From JAAFIP01 sp043721235 (lineage in GTDB: Bacteria > Pseudomonadota > Gammaproteobacteria > Burkholderiales > Burkholderiaceae_C): DNA of 7,544 nucleotides. The stretch's first letter is position 1, and each line of letters begins with the position of its first letter. The position numbers were made by a program, and so were the translations under genes. Below are positions 1-6,300 of this stretch, piece after piece. The stretch lies in assembly GCA_043721235.1 (NCBI GenBank), contig JAYSRE010000201.1, positions 1-7,544 of the forward strand. The letters are read 5' to 3'. The notes under the pieces were generated by a model. That model was not told the origin of the DNA. It searched no databases and saw nothing but the letters and a program-made list of their open reading frames with translations.

Positions 1-117
1 GAGTTTCTAAATTTCCCCCAGTTTGAGCACTGCAGATGCTCCCCGAAGGGCCGGGGTTCAGGGCGGCAACCGGCATAGCGCCGCAGCAGTGCGCGGACCC
101 AGTACAAAGCCAAGCTT

Positions 118-123
118 TAGAAT
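118..123 (+). promoter_or_regulatory. possible -10 element upstream of trhO
   Basis: TAGAAT matches the sigma70 -10 consensus at five of six bases and lies 19 bp before ATG 143. No convincing -35 is seen 16-18 bp upstream. If used, transcription would begin near 130, giving a very short leader for ATG 143 and excluding ATG 125 and TTG 23. A similar CTTTAGAAT string occurs at 2019-2027. Confidence 0.25.
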
Positions 124-142
124 CATGCCTAAGCGCAAAAAT

Positions 143-961
143 ATGACCCACCACATAGCCTTTTACAAATTTACGGCCCTCGCCAACCCAGAGGCAGTGG
201 CTGCCCACCTGCGCGAGTTGACGGCCCCACTGCTGGGCAGCATCTTGGTGGCCAGCGAAGGCATCAATGGCATGCTGGCAGGCGATGCGGCGCAGCTGGA
301 TGCGTTTGAACACGCGCTGCATCACGATGCGGCTTTTGACGGTGCCTTCCAAGGCACCGTATTTAAACGCACCGCATGTACCAGCGCACCGTTTAAACGC
401 ATGAAAGTGCATGCCAAAAGAGAAATTGTGCCGCTAGGTATTGACGGTGTCGATGCCGCAGGCCGCAGCGCAGATATTGCGCGCACCAACGTCAGCCCGC
501 AAGCCTGGCGCGAGCTAATCAAACAGCCTAACGTGGTGCTGCTTGACAACCGCAACAGCTTTGAATACCGCTTGGGCAAATTTGACGGTGCCATAGACCC
601 CGGCGTAGTGAACTTTAGAGATTTTCCAGAGTACGTTAAAGCCCACGCCGCGCAGTGGAAAGCCGAAAATAAAAAAGTGGCCATGTACTGCACCGGCGGT
701 ATTCGCTGCGAGAAAAGCAGTGTGTGGATGCAAGACTTGGGGCTGGACGTAGCGCAGCTAGAAGGCGGCATATTGAACTACTTTAAAGAAATGCCCGATG
801 CCAGCGCTGACTACAGCGGCGAGTGCTTTGTGTTTGACAGCCGCGTGGCGCTAGACACCCACTTGCATGAAACCGACACCACGGTGCAAGACGTGTACCA
901 AAGCGAGCCCGATGGCGCATGGCGTTTGGCGCGCGCCAAACGCCTGGACGGCGACAACTAA
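143..961 (+). CDS. trhO: tRNA uridine(34) hydroxylase TrhO (YceA-type, rhodanese domain)
   Basis: TrhO uses O2 to hydroxylate U34 of tRNAs, the first step to 5-methoxyuridine or 5-carboxymethoxyuridine at the wobble base; it is cytosolic. From the ATG at 143 the protein has 272 residues. Residues about 1-92 form the N-terminal acylphosphatase-like domain (VASEGINGML is typical). A rhodanese domain follows from about residue 118, with the active-site loop CTGGIRCEK (Cys183, second Cys189). The family's C-terminal GECFVFDSRV is at about 226-235. Length fits the short proteobacterial forms. The start is uncertain: the frame is open back to TTG 23, and ATG 125 is also possible, but recognisable homology begins just after ATG 143. 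No start has a clear Shine-Dalgarno. A TAGAAT -10-like hexamer lies at 118-123. Identification is from conserved motifs and is confident; start choice is an inference. Confidence 0.9.
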   Translation: MTHHIAFYKFTALANPEAVAAHLRELTAPLLGSILVASEGINGMLAGDAAQLDAFEHALHHDAAFDGAFQGTVFKRTACTSAPFKRMKVHAKREIVPLGIDGVDAAGRSADIARTNVSPQAWRELIKQPNVVLLDNRNSFEYRLGKFDGAIDPGVVNFRDFPEYVKAHAAQWKAENKKVAMYCTGGIRCEKSSVWMQDLGLDVAQLEGGILNYFKEMPDASADYSGECFVFDSRVALDTHLHETDTTVQDVYQSEPDGAWRLARAKRLDGDN

Positions 962-1039
962 GTCGTTTATCACTAAACCGCTTATTACCAAGCCGGCCAA
1001 TATCAGGCACTGTACCCACCACTCAAAGCAGCTTGCACC

Positions 1040-2041
1040 ATGGCCAAACTGCGCCCGCCCAGCCTAGCCGCAACCCCAACGAACGCAGCCTTTGCCAACA
1101 CGCCGTTTGCAACCAAGATAGCACCGTTCAAACCGCCTATGCTGCGCGGCGTAAGCCCTAGCCTGATGGTGCTGCCCAATGCCGCCGCGCCCGGCCAGCC
1201 CACCCACTTGCTAGGCTATTTGCAGCAGTCTGCCTATATTCCACAAGGTCAAACCTGGCTAGAGCGCATGCAAACTGGGTTGGTACTGGGCAGCACAGGC
1301 CAGCCGCTGCCCATCGACACGCCCTACCAGCTGGGCCTGCGCATTTACTACTACCGCCATGTGGCCAACGAGCCGCGCGTGCCCTTTGAAGCCACCATTG
1401 TGTTTGAAGACGAGCACCTGCTGGTGGCAGACAAACCGCATTTTCTGCCCGTATCGCCCACCGGCCGCTATGTGCAGGAAACCCTGCTGGTACGGCTTAA
1501 AAACCGCACTGGCGCGCGCGACCTGGTGCCCATCCACCGGATTGACCGCGACACCGCAGGCATTGTCATGTTCAGCAAGCAAGTGGCCTCGCGCAACGCC
1601 TACGCGGCCCTGTTCAGACAGCGTAAAGTAAATAAAGTGTACGAGGCGATTGCGCCGTACCAGCCTGCGCTTGAGTTTCCGCGCACGCACCAAAGCCGCC
1701 TGCAAACCGCCGCCTCGTTTATGCAAATGCACGAGGTGGCGGGGCCCATCAACAGCACCACCCACATCAGCCTGTTGGCCGTGCAAGGCGCATGGGCGCG
1801 TTACAGGCTGGTGCCCATCTCGGGCCAGCGCCACCAGCTGCGTGTGCACATGCTAGCGCTGGGTTTGCCACTGCGGGGCGACGCGATATACCCCGTACTA
1901 ACACCCGAGCCTGCGCTGGACGCGCTAGACTACAGCCAGCCTTTGCAGCTACTGGCGCAGCGCATTGCCTTTGACGACCCCGTCACTGGCCTGGCCCAGC
2001 AGTTCTGCAGCACACGCACTTTAGAATGGCCTTGCATATGA
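1040..2041 (+). CDS. RluA-family pseudouridine synthase
   Basis: The enzyme isomerises specific uridines to pseudouridine in tRNA or 23S rRNA in the cytosol. The 333-residue protein carries the RluA signature HRIDRDTAG at 166-174, with Asp169 as the expected catalytic nucleophile. It also has the second conserved block GQRHQLRVHMLALGLPLRGD at 262-281. The strand before the active site, FEDEHLLVADKPHFLPVSP at about 122-140, is also typical. No S4 RNA-binding domain is seen at the N-terminus; about 100 residues of less conserved sequence precede the catalytic fold. ATG 1040 lacks a good ribosome site, and ATG 1139 (MLRGVSP) is a plausible shorter start. The gene lies 78 bp after trhO in the same direction, so the two RNA-modification genes may be co-transcribed. 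The exact target uridine cannot be told from sequence alone, so no symbol is given. Confidence 0.9.
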   Translation: MAKLRPPSLAATPTNAAFANTPFATKIAPFKPPMLRGVSPSLMVLPNAAAPGQPTHLLGYLQQSAYIPQGQTWLERMQTGLVLGSTGQPLPIDTPYQLGLRIYYYRHVANEPRVPFEATIVFEDEHLLVADKPHFLPVSPTGRYVQETLLVRLKNRTGARDLVPIHRIDRDTAGIVMFSKQVASRNAYAALFRQRKVNKVYEAIAPYQPALEFPRTHQSRLQTAASFMQMHEVAGPINSTTHISLLAVQGAWARYRLVPISGQRHQLRVHMLALGLPLRGDAIYPVLTPEPALDALDYSQPLQLLAQRIAFDDPVTGLAQQFCSTRTLEWPCI

Positions 2042-2226
2042 TGCACCTTCAGCGCCCCTGTTACCTGCATGGCATGCAATGCGCCAAGCCAGCGTACAAC
2101 TTTTTGCAAAGCGTTGCAGACGCTTGCGGCTGGCTGCGCTACAGTGCGCGCATGCGACATAAAAAATACGTGCGACTGAACCCACCCGTAAGTGACTTGG
2201 CCAGCTTGCCGCACGGCACCAACCCC
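2042..2226 (+). other. leader region of the sugar dehydrogenase gene
   Basis: This 185-bp stretch is technically open in the frame of the dehydrogenase but is probably not translated, since translation from further upstream would destroy the lipoprotein signal. A TAGAAT -10-like hexamer sits just before it at 2022-2027, inside the end of the pseudouridine synthase gene. There is no convincing -35, operator or terminator. Confidence 0.35.
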
Positions 2227-3615
2227 ATGCCGCCCCCAAGGCAAGCCCGCCGTTTGCTGCGGTCTGCACGCTGGTGGATGCCGATCTTGGTGCTGCTGGG
2301 CATAGTGGCATCATGCGGCGGCGGTGGTGGCGGTGGCGGTGGCGGCGGCGAAACCACAGCGGCCAGCCCGCTCACCCTAGCCTCTGGCCCTAGCGGCACG
2401 GCGCCCAACACCGGCGGCGCACCGTCTGCTCCATCGTCCACTCCTTCGCCCGGCACTTCCACCACTTCCACTACTGCGGGTACCACTTCAGGCCCCACCG
2501 CCGCCGTCGGCCCACAGCCTGCTGGCCCTTTAACTGTGACCGAACTGGCCACCACCCTGAGCAGCCCTTGGGGCATGGCGTTTTTGCCCGATGCGCGGGT
2601 GCTGGTGACCGAGCGCGCAGGCACGCTGCGCATCGTCTCGGCGGCAGGCACCGTGTCGGCCGCCATCAGCGGCGTGCCGGCCGTTGACAACCGTGGGCAA
2701 GGCGGCTTGCTAGACGTGGTGCTAGACCCCGCCTATGCCAGCAACCAGCGCATTTACCTAAGCTACGCCAAGCCGGGTGGTGATGCGGAGGGCACCAGCC
2801 ACACCGCCGTAGCGCGCGCAGTGCTTAACGAGGGCTCTTTGGCACTGAGCCAGGTCACGGTCATTTTTGAGCAGCTGCCCAAGGTGGTAAGCCAAGGGCA
2901 CTTTGGCTCCCGCCTGGTGTTTGACCAAAACGGCTACCTTTTTGTCGCCTTGGGCGACCGGCAAACCAACGCGCAACGCGGCTTCGCCCAAGACCTGGCC
3001 CGAGGCAACGGCAAAGTGATGCGCATCACCACCGACGGTGCCCCAGCCCCCGGCAACCCCAGCCTGGGCGCAGGCGCGCAGCCGGGCATTTGGAGCTACG
3101 GCCACCGCAACATCCAAGGCGCGGCACTGCACCCCAGCACAGGCGAACTGTGGGTGAACGAGCATGGCGCGCAAGGCGGCGACGAGCTTAACCTCAGCCT
3201 GGCCGGGCAAAACTACGGCTGGCCATTGGCCAGCTATTCGCAAGAATACGGCAGCACCAGCCTGGTGGGCACTCCCAGCCTGCCCGGCATGCGCTTACCC
3301 GTGAGCTACTGGCTAACCCGCGATGGCAGCCCCTACACCGGCGGCAGCCAATCGTCGATTGCCCCCAGTGGCATGGCTATTTATACAGGCAGCAAATTCC
3401 CTGAATTTCAAGGCAATGTATTTTTAGGTGCTCTTGCAGGCACGGCGCTGTGGCGCGTAGTGCTGGGCGGTGCCGACGGCCGCACCGAGGTCTACCGCGA
3501 ACGCCTGCTGGCCGCGCGCGGCGAACGCATACGCGACGTGCGCACAGGCCCAGACGGCTGGATTTACCTGCTCACTGACGGCAGCCCAGGTAAGTTGCTG
3601 CGGGTGAGCAAGTAG
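2227..3615 (+). CDS. PQQ-dependent sugar (aldose) dehydrogenase, lipoprotein form (YliI/GSDH family)
   Basis: Members of this family are six-bladed beta-propellers that oxidise aldose sugars in the periplasm using PQQ. From ATG 2227 there are 462 residues. A basic n-region (RQARRLLRSAR) and hydrophobic stretch end in lipobox VASC with Cys30, so the mature protein should be lipid-anchored; Gly at +2 suggests the outer membrane. Eleven glycines (31-41) and an Ala/Ser/Thr/Pro linker to about residue 98 follow. Family motifs then appear in order: GQGGLLDVVL (157-166), HFGSRL with the likely catalytic His225, ALGDR, YGHRN (291-295), EHGAQGGDEL (312-321) and NYGWP (329-333). The frame is open back to ATG 2026, but those starts would bury the signal peptide behind a long N-terminal extension. 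ATG 2152 is the other candidate. No PQQ synthesis genes are in the window, so cofactor supply is unknown. Confidence 0.88.
   Translation: MPPPRQARRLLRSARWWMPILVLLGIVASCGGGGGGGGGGGETTAASPLTLASGPSGTAPNTGGAPSAPSSTPSPGTSTTSTTAGTTSGPTAAVGPQPAGPLTVTELATTLSSPWGMAFLPDARVLVTERAGTLRIVSAAGTVSAAISGVPAVDNRGQGGLLDVVLDPAYASNQRIYLSYAKPGGDAEGTSHTAVARAVLNEGSLALSQVTVIFEQLPKVVSQGHFGSRLVFDQNGYLFVALGDRQTNAQRGFAQDLARGNGKVMRITTDGAPAPGNPSLGAGAQPGIWSYGHRNIQGAALHPSTGELWVNEHGAQGGDELNLSLAGQNYGWPLASYSQEYGSTSLVGTPSLPGMRLPVSYWLTRDGSPYTGGSQSSIAPSGMAIYTGSKFPEFQGNVFLGALAGTALWRVVLGGADGRTEVYRERLLAARGERIRDVRTGPDGWIYLLTDGSPGKLLRVSK
2317..2349 (+). repeat. GGC/GGT codon run encoding eleven glycines
   Basis: Eleven consecutive Gly codons, mixed GGC and GGT, follow the lipobox Cys codon at 2314-2316. 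The simple-sequence DNA could change length by slippage in multiples of three without breaking the frame. The small lipoprotein at 7247-7480 has a six-glycine run at the same position after its lipobox. Confidence 0.9.
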
Positions 3616-3661
3616 GTTGTGCGGCAGAGGCTTGGTTTCCACAGTCCCGGCAAGGTATTTT
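3616..3661. other. convergent intergenic gap
   Basis: This is the gap between two genes that run toward each other. A short dyad GTATT-TTTT-AATAC at 3655-3668 overlaps the stop codon of the - strand gene. It is AT-only apart from the outer pair, so it is a weak terminator candidate at best. No strong GC hairpin is seen. Confidence 0.3.
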
Positions 3662-5122
3662 TTAATACAGCACCAGCCCGTCCATCACCATATCCTCCAC
3701 CAGCGCCGGGTGCTGTGCCATCAGTGTGTTGCGTTGGGCTCTTACGGTTTGCTTGAGAACGGGCTTACCCTGCATGCCTAAGTGGCCTGCCAGCTGGTTC
3801 AGCGCCATCACCTCTTGTCTGGGGTTGCCATGGCTGCGCGACAAGCCCAGCGCGCGGGTGTAGAAGGCCTCTTTGGCGGGGTTGGTTTGTTCAGGCCAAG
3901 CAAAAGTGTCTTTTTCTATCAGCGCCTGTGCCTCCTGCGAGCTAAGGTAGATATCACCCAGCATCAAAAAGTCCCATGCGCTGTCTTGCGGCAGATTAAA
4001 CCTGTCTACCAAAGTGTGGGCCAGCTTAAACCACGCCATTGAGGCCGCCAGCGCGTCGCCGCCCAGTGCGTCTGGCGCTTGAAGGCCTGCCAAGCCCTTA
4101 CTGTGCAGCCAATGCAGGTTGTGGGCAAAGTTGCAGGCTATGGCTTGGCAGTGGTAGCTGTCTTCAGCCAAGCTGGCCCAAAAATACGCCGCGCCAAAGG
4201 TGCGGATAGACGTTTGCACCATCGCAGCCACCGCTGGGCGGGCCGCGCCTGCACCTAAGCTGCGGTCTATCTGGCGCCTGTTGGCCAGTGCCCGCAGGTT
4301 GCACCACTCCCATTGCAGCGCAATATTGGGAGCAGTGTCTATAGCCGTCCTGAGCTGGTCAAAGTCCAGGCCCAGCGATGCCTGCAGCGGCAGGCCGTCA
4401 AACGCGCCGCGCGACTGCAAAAGCTGCGTTTTGCCCTGCACAAAAGCCCGTAGCCGCCACGGTAACGCAGCCGCTTGCAGCGCCAGAGCAGCTAACACCT
4501 CGTCTGCGCCCGTGTAGTGCCCCAGCCTGCGCAGCACCTTCACCTGCCTAAGCCGCCACAGGCATTGGCCTGCAGGGCTGAGCGGCAAACCCAGCAACTG
4601 CCCCTGCAGCAAAGCAGCGCACTCTGCATACTGCCCCTCTAACAGCATGGCATCGGCCATGGCTAACGCGTTAGCCGCCTCACACCACAACACAGGGCTA
4701 AGACTGTCGGTAAAGCTGGGTTCAAGGTCTGGCGTTGCTACGCGCAATGCATCGCCCTGCACCTGCCAGTCTTCATGCGCCAGCACCCGCAGCCGCCACG
4801 GCCCCGTGGTCAGCGCCCGCGCGTCCACCTCTACCCGGCTTGCACCGTCTGGCAGCACGGCAGCCAAAGCCGCCCGCACGGCCAATACCACCCGCTTGAT
4901 GGCCGTTCTGTCAGGCCTGGCCTGCGCATCCTGCACCGCCCAAGCCAACAAAAACTCTGCCTTGGTGTAAGCCCTCCCTTGCTGGCAAGCCGCTAGCAGG
5001 CCGGCCAAAAATAAAGCTGCCTTGTGGTGCCTGAGCGGCGCAGACACGCCATTGCACGCAACACCGTGCCCCGTTAACTGCAAGGTGGTAGTAGCGGACT
5101 GAAAGTTTGACACAACTGACAC
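3662..5122 (-). CDS. unrecognised protein: predicted N-terminal winged helix plus TPR-like helical region
   Basis: I do not recognise this 486-residue protein. Residues about 13-115 read like a PhoB/SARP-type winged-helix fold: strands (LQLTGHGVACNG), helix 1 (HHKAALFLAGLLAACQQGR), helix 2 (YTKAEFLLAWAV), a likely recognition helix (RTAIKRVVLAVRAAL) and a closing hairpin (SRVEVDARALTTGPWRLRV). The rest, about 145-486, is rich in Ala/Leu helices of TPR character (for example DAMLLEGQYAECAALL), with no signal peptide or membrane segment. That layout suggests a cytosolic transcription regulator with a helical sensor or partner-binding part; this is an inference from pattern, not a family match. 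It starts with GTG; GAGGGG lies 11 nt upstream as a rather distant ribosome site. The first 86 codons and the leader are duplicated at 6918-7234, and the fic operon lies directly upstream on the same strand. Confidence 0.75.
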   Translation of the reverse strand: MSVVSNFQSATTTLQLTGHGVACNGVSAPLRHHKAALFLAGLLAACQQGRAYTKAEFLLAWAVQDAQARPDRTAIKRVVLAVRAALAAVLPDGASRVEVDARALTTGPWRLRVLAHEDWQVQGDALRVATPDLEPSFTDSLSPVLWCEAANALAMADAMLLEGQYAECAALLQGQLLGLPLSPAGQCLWRLRQVKVLRRLGHYTGADEVLAALALQAAALPWRLRAFVQGKTQLLQSRGAFDGLPLQASLGLDFDQLRTAIDTAPNIALQWEWCNLRALANRRQIDRSLGAGAARPAVAAMVQTSIRTFGAAYFWASLAEDSYHCQAIACNFAHNLHWLHSKGLAGLQAPDALGGDALAASMAWFKLAHTLVDRFNLPQDSAWDFLMLGDIYLSSQEAQALIEKDTFAWPEQTNPAKEAFYTRALGLSRSHGNPRQEVMALNQLAGHLGMQGKPVLKQTVRAQRNTLMAQHPALVEDMVMDGLVLY

Positions 5123-5184
5123 TTTACAACAAACCCCTCAGCGCTTTCGATGCGTTACACAAAACTACTTTTGTGCATTTTTAA
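4865..5184 (-). repeat. direct repeat, copy A (regulator 5' end plus leader)
   Basis: This 320-bp segment matches 6918-7234 in the same orientation at about 90 percent identity by eye. It holds codons 1-86 of the full-length regulator-like gene and 62 bp upstream of its GTG. The last 79 bp (5106-5184) differ from copy B at only two positions. Copy A has one extra codon (Ala10) compared with copy B. The match stops abruptly at both ends. Confidence 0.92.
5158..5175. promoter_or_regulatory. inverted repeat CACAAAA-CTAC-TTTTGTG in the leader, copy A
   Basis: A perfect 7-bp inverted repeat with a 4-base spacer lies 36 bp upstream of the GTG of the regulator-like gene. It is kept unchanged at 7208-7225 in the second copy. 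On the + strand it is followed by CATTTTT, so it could be a weak intrinsic terminator. Its AT-rich stem, conservation and position before a predicted DNA-binding protein also fit an operator. Confidence 0.4.
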
Positions 5185-5209
5185 TGTTTGCTCACAAAGT
5201 TGGAGTTGC

Positions 5210-6244
5210 TCATGCTTGTTTTTCAATGATTTCCCAGTGCCCGGCCTTATCCGAACCCACACGCTGGATTCGGCCTTGTTCACTAAGTGTTTTAAGGTGC
5301 CGCTTGATGGTTTTGTCTGTTACGCCAAGCGCTATGGCCAATTTTTGAGCCGTTGCTTTTGGGTTGGCTCGCACAATTGTTAAGATTTTGTCCGAGAGAG
5401 TATTTACAGGGACATTTACAGGGACATTTACAGGGACATCTTCAGAAACATCTGCCACCGTCTGCGCCGCCACATCAATGTATTTATACAGAGAGTTAGC
5501 GATGGCATCGAGCATAAAGTCGATGAACGGACGGCAATCTACCTCTGCGCCAGCATGAGAATCTTGCAAGGCCTTGTAATACAACGCTTGGTTGTGGTGC
5601 ACCAGTGTCTCCATCGGCATCCAAGCAAACAGCGGATTCCATTGGGCAAGAATCAAGGTTTGCCACAGCCGACCGATTCTGCCGTTGCCATCGCGAAACG
5701 GGTGGATGTATTCCAGCCGGTAATGGACTGCAGAACTCTTGATGAGCGGATGCACTTCGCTGGCTTGCCCCCAGTACAGCAGCTGCTCAACCAACTTGGG
5801 GACTTGCGCCGATAGCGCGCCGCGATGCAGCAGCGTGCCATCGCTGCCCACGACGGCCACGCCGCCTGAGCGGAACTGGCCTGATTCGCCAATCAGCGTA
5901 TCTGTCAGATGCGCGTGCGCCCGCAGCAAGTCGTCCACCGACCAAGGGGCGTAACCAGGCATCTCGTCGTAGGCGTGCCATGCGTTTTGCACCTCTTTGA
6001 TGTCCTTGGGTGGCCCCCAGACTGGCTTGCCATTGATGACATCAGTCACTTGGCCCAGTGTGAGCTGGTTTCCTTCTATGGCGGTCGAGGCGTGCACCGA
6101 GAGAATGCGGTTCAGCTTGCGCAGGTGCAGCACATCGCCCGACTGCTCCTCGCTGATTTTGACGCGCTCCAGCAGGGCGTGAATAGCACCGATTTTTTCG
6201 TGCCACTTCGGGTCATCAGTGAAGAATTTTTCCAGCGGCTTCAC
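5210..6244 (-). CDS. Fic family protein (class II, self-inhibited) with C-terminal winged helix
   Basis: Fic enzymes transfer AMP (or related groups) from nucleotides to target proteins. The 344-residue protein has the complete active-site motif HPFRDGNGRIGR at 181-192 (His181 catalytic). An N-terminal inhibitory motif STAIEG, with Ser53, Glu57 and Gly58, fits (S/T)xxxE(G/N) and marks it as class II. A flap segment (GGVAVVGSDGTLLHR) lies near 127-141. After the Fic domain comes a VPVN x3 linker (270-281) and a winged helix (about 283-341; QKLAIALGVTDKTIKRHLKTL). The start is GTG, supported by GGAG 7 nt upstream (6252-6255); it overlaps the stop of the preceding small ORF as GTGA, implying translational coupling. 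All key residues are present, so it should be functional. The target is unknown. The gene ends about 88 bp before the regulator-like gene on the same strand. Confidence 0.92.
   Translation of the reverse strand: MKPLEKFFTDDPKWHEKIGAIHALLERVKISEEQSGDVLHLRKLNRILSVHASTAIEGNQLTLGQVTDVINGKPVWGPPKDIKEVQNAWHAYDEMPGYAPWSVDDLLRAHAHLTDTLIGESGQFRSGGVAVVGSDGTLLHRGALSAQVPKLVEQLLYWGQASEVHPLIKSSAVHYRLEYIHPFRDGNGRIGRLWQTLILAQWNPLFAWMPMETLVHHNQALYYKALQDSHAGAEVDCRPFIDFMLDAIANSLYKYIDVAAQTVADVSEDVPVNVPVNVPVNTLSDKILTIVRANPKATAQKLAIALGVTDKTIKRHLKTLSEQGRIQRVGSDKAGHWEIIEKQA
5402..5437 (-). repeat. 12-bp tandem repeat, three exact copies, inside fic
   Basis: The unit ATTTACAGGGAC (+ strand) occurs at 5402-5413, 5414-5425 and 5426-5437 without mismatch. 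It keeps frame and encodes the VPVN linker repeats between the Fic and winged-helix domains. Exact identity suggests recent expansion or slippage. Similar short VN-containing tandem linkers (for example VGVN runs) are, from memory, known in other Fic and helicase-type proteins with a C-terminal winged helix. Confidence 0.93.
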
Positions 6245-6300
6245 GGCCTATCTCCGGACGGTTTGGGGGCGAGGATGTCCTCGATGCTGGGTTTACTCAT
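6241..6300 (-). CDS. 19-residue ORF overlapping both neighbours; possible remnant of a larger gene's start
   Basis: ATG at 6300 opens an ORF reading MSKPSIEDILAPKPSGDRP. Its ATG lies inside the end of the methyltransferase remnant (ATGAGTAA overlap), and its TGA overlaps the GTG of fic (GTGA). This tight overlap suggests that translation passes from gene to gene, and the small ORF could couple fic to the upstream frame. The opening residues resemble, from memory, the start of large restriction-associated helicases (MSKPSIEDILAPKP...). It may therefore be what is left of such a gene, whose body was lost when fic became adjacent. Alternatively it is a genuine leader peptide. No domain can be assigned to 19 residues. 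The ribosome site is weak (GGTG about 9 nt upstream). Confidence 0.45.
   Translation of the reverse strand: MSKPSIEDILAPKPSGDRP
6252..6255 (-). promoter_or_regulatory. ribosome binding site deciding the fic GTG start
   Basis: GGAG on the - strand lies 7 nt before the GTG at 6244 and sits inside the 19-codon ORF. It is the strongest Shine-Dalgarno among the - strand genes here and supports the GTG over any internal ATG. Confidence 0.6.

Noticed and set aside
1259..1849. Long - strand open frame (196 codons) opposite the pseudouridine synthase
   Set aside because: It is antisense to a gene with clear RluA motifs, and its product is low-complexity with no recognisable domain; it is a shadow of GC-rich coding sequence.
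2026..2226. Upstream ATG at 2026 as the start of the sugar dehydrogenase
   Set aside because: It would place 96 residues before the lipobox cysteine, incompatible with a normal lipoprotein signal peptide.
2139..2690. - strand open frame with a run of prolines
   Set aside because: The proline run is the reverse complement of the poly-Gly codons of the sugar dehydrogenase; there is no independent support.
5150..5383. + strand open frame of 77 codons starting in the copy A leader
   Set aside because: It is mainly antisense to the fic 3' end, begins inside the inverted-repeat region, and the matching frame in copy B has no similar product.
5402..5437. Short regularly spaced repeats considered as a CRISPR-like array
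   Set aside because: The units are 12 bp with no spacers and lie in frame inside fic.
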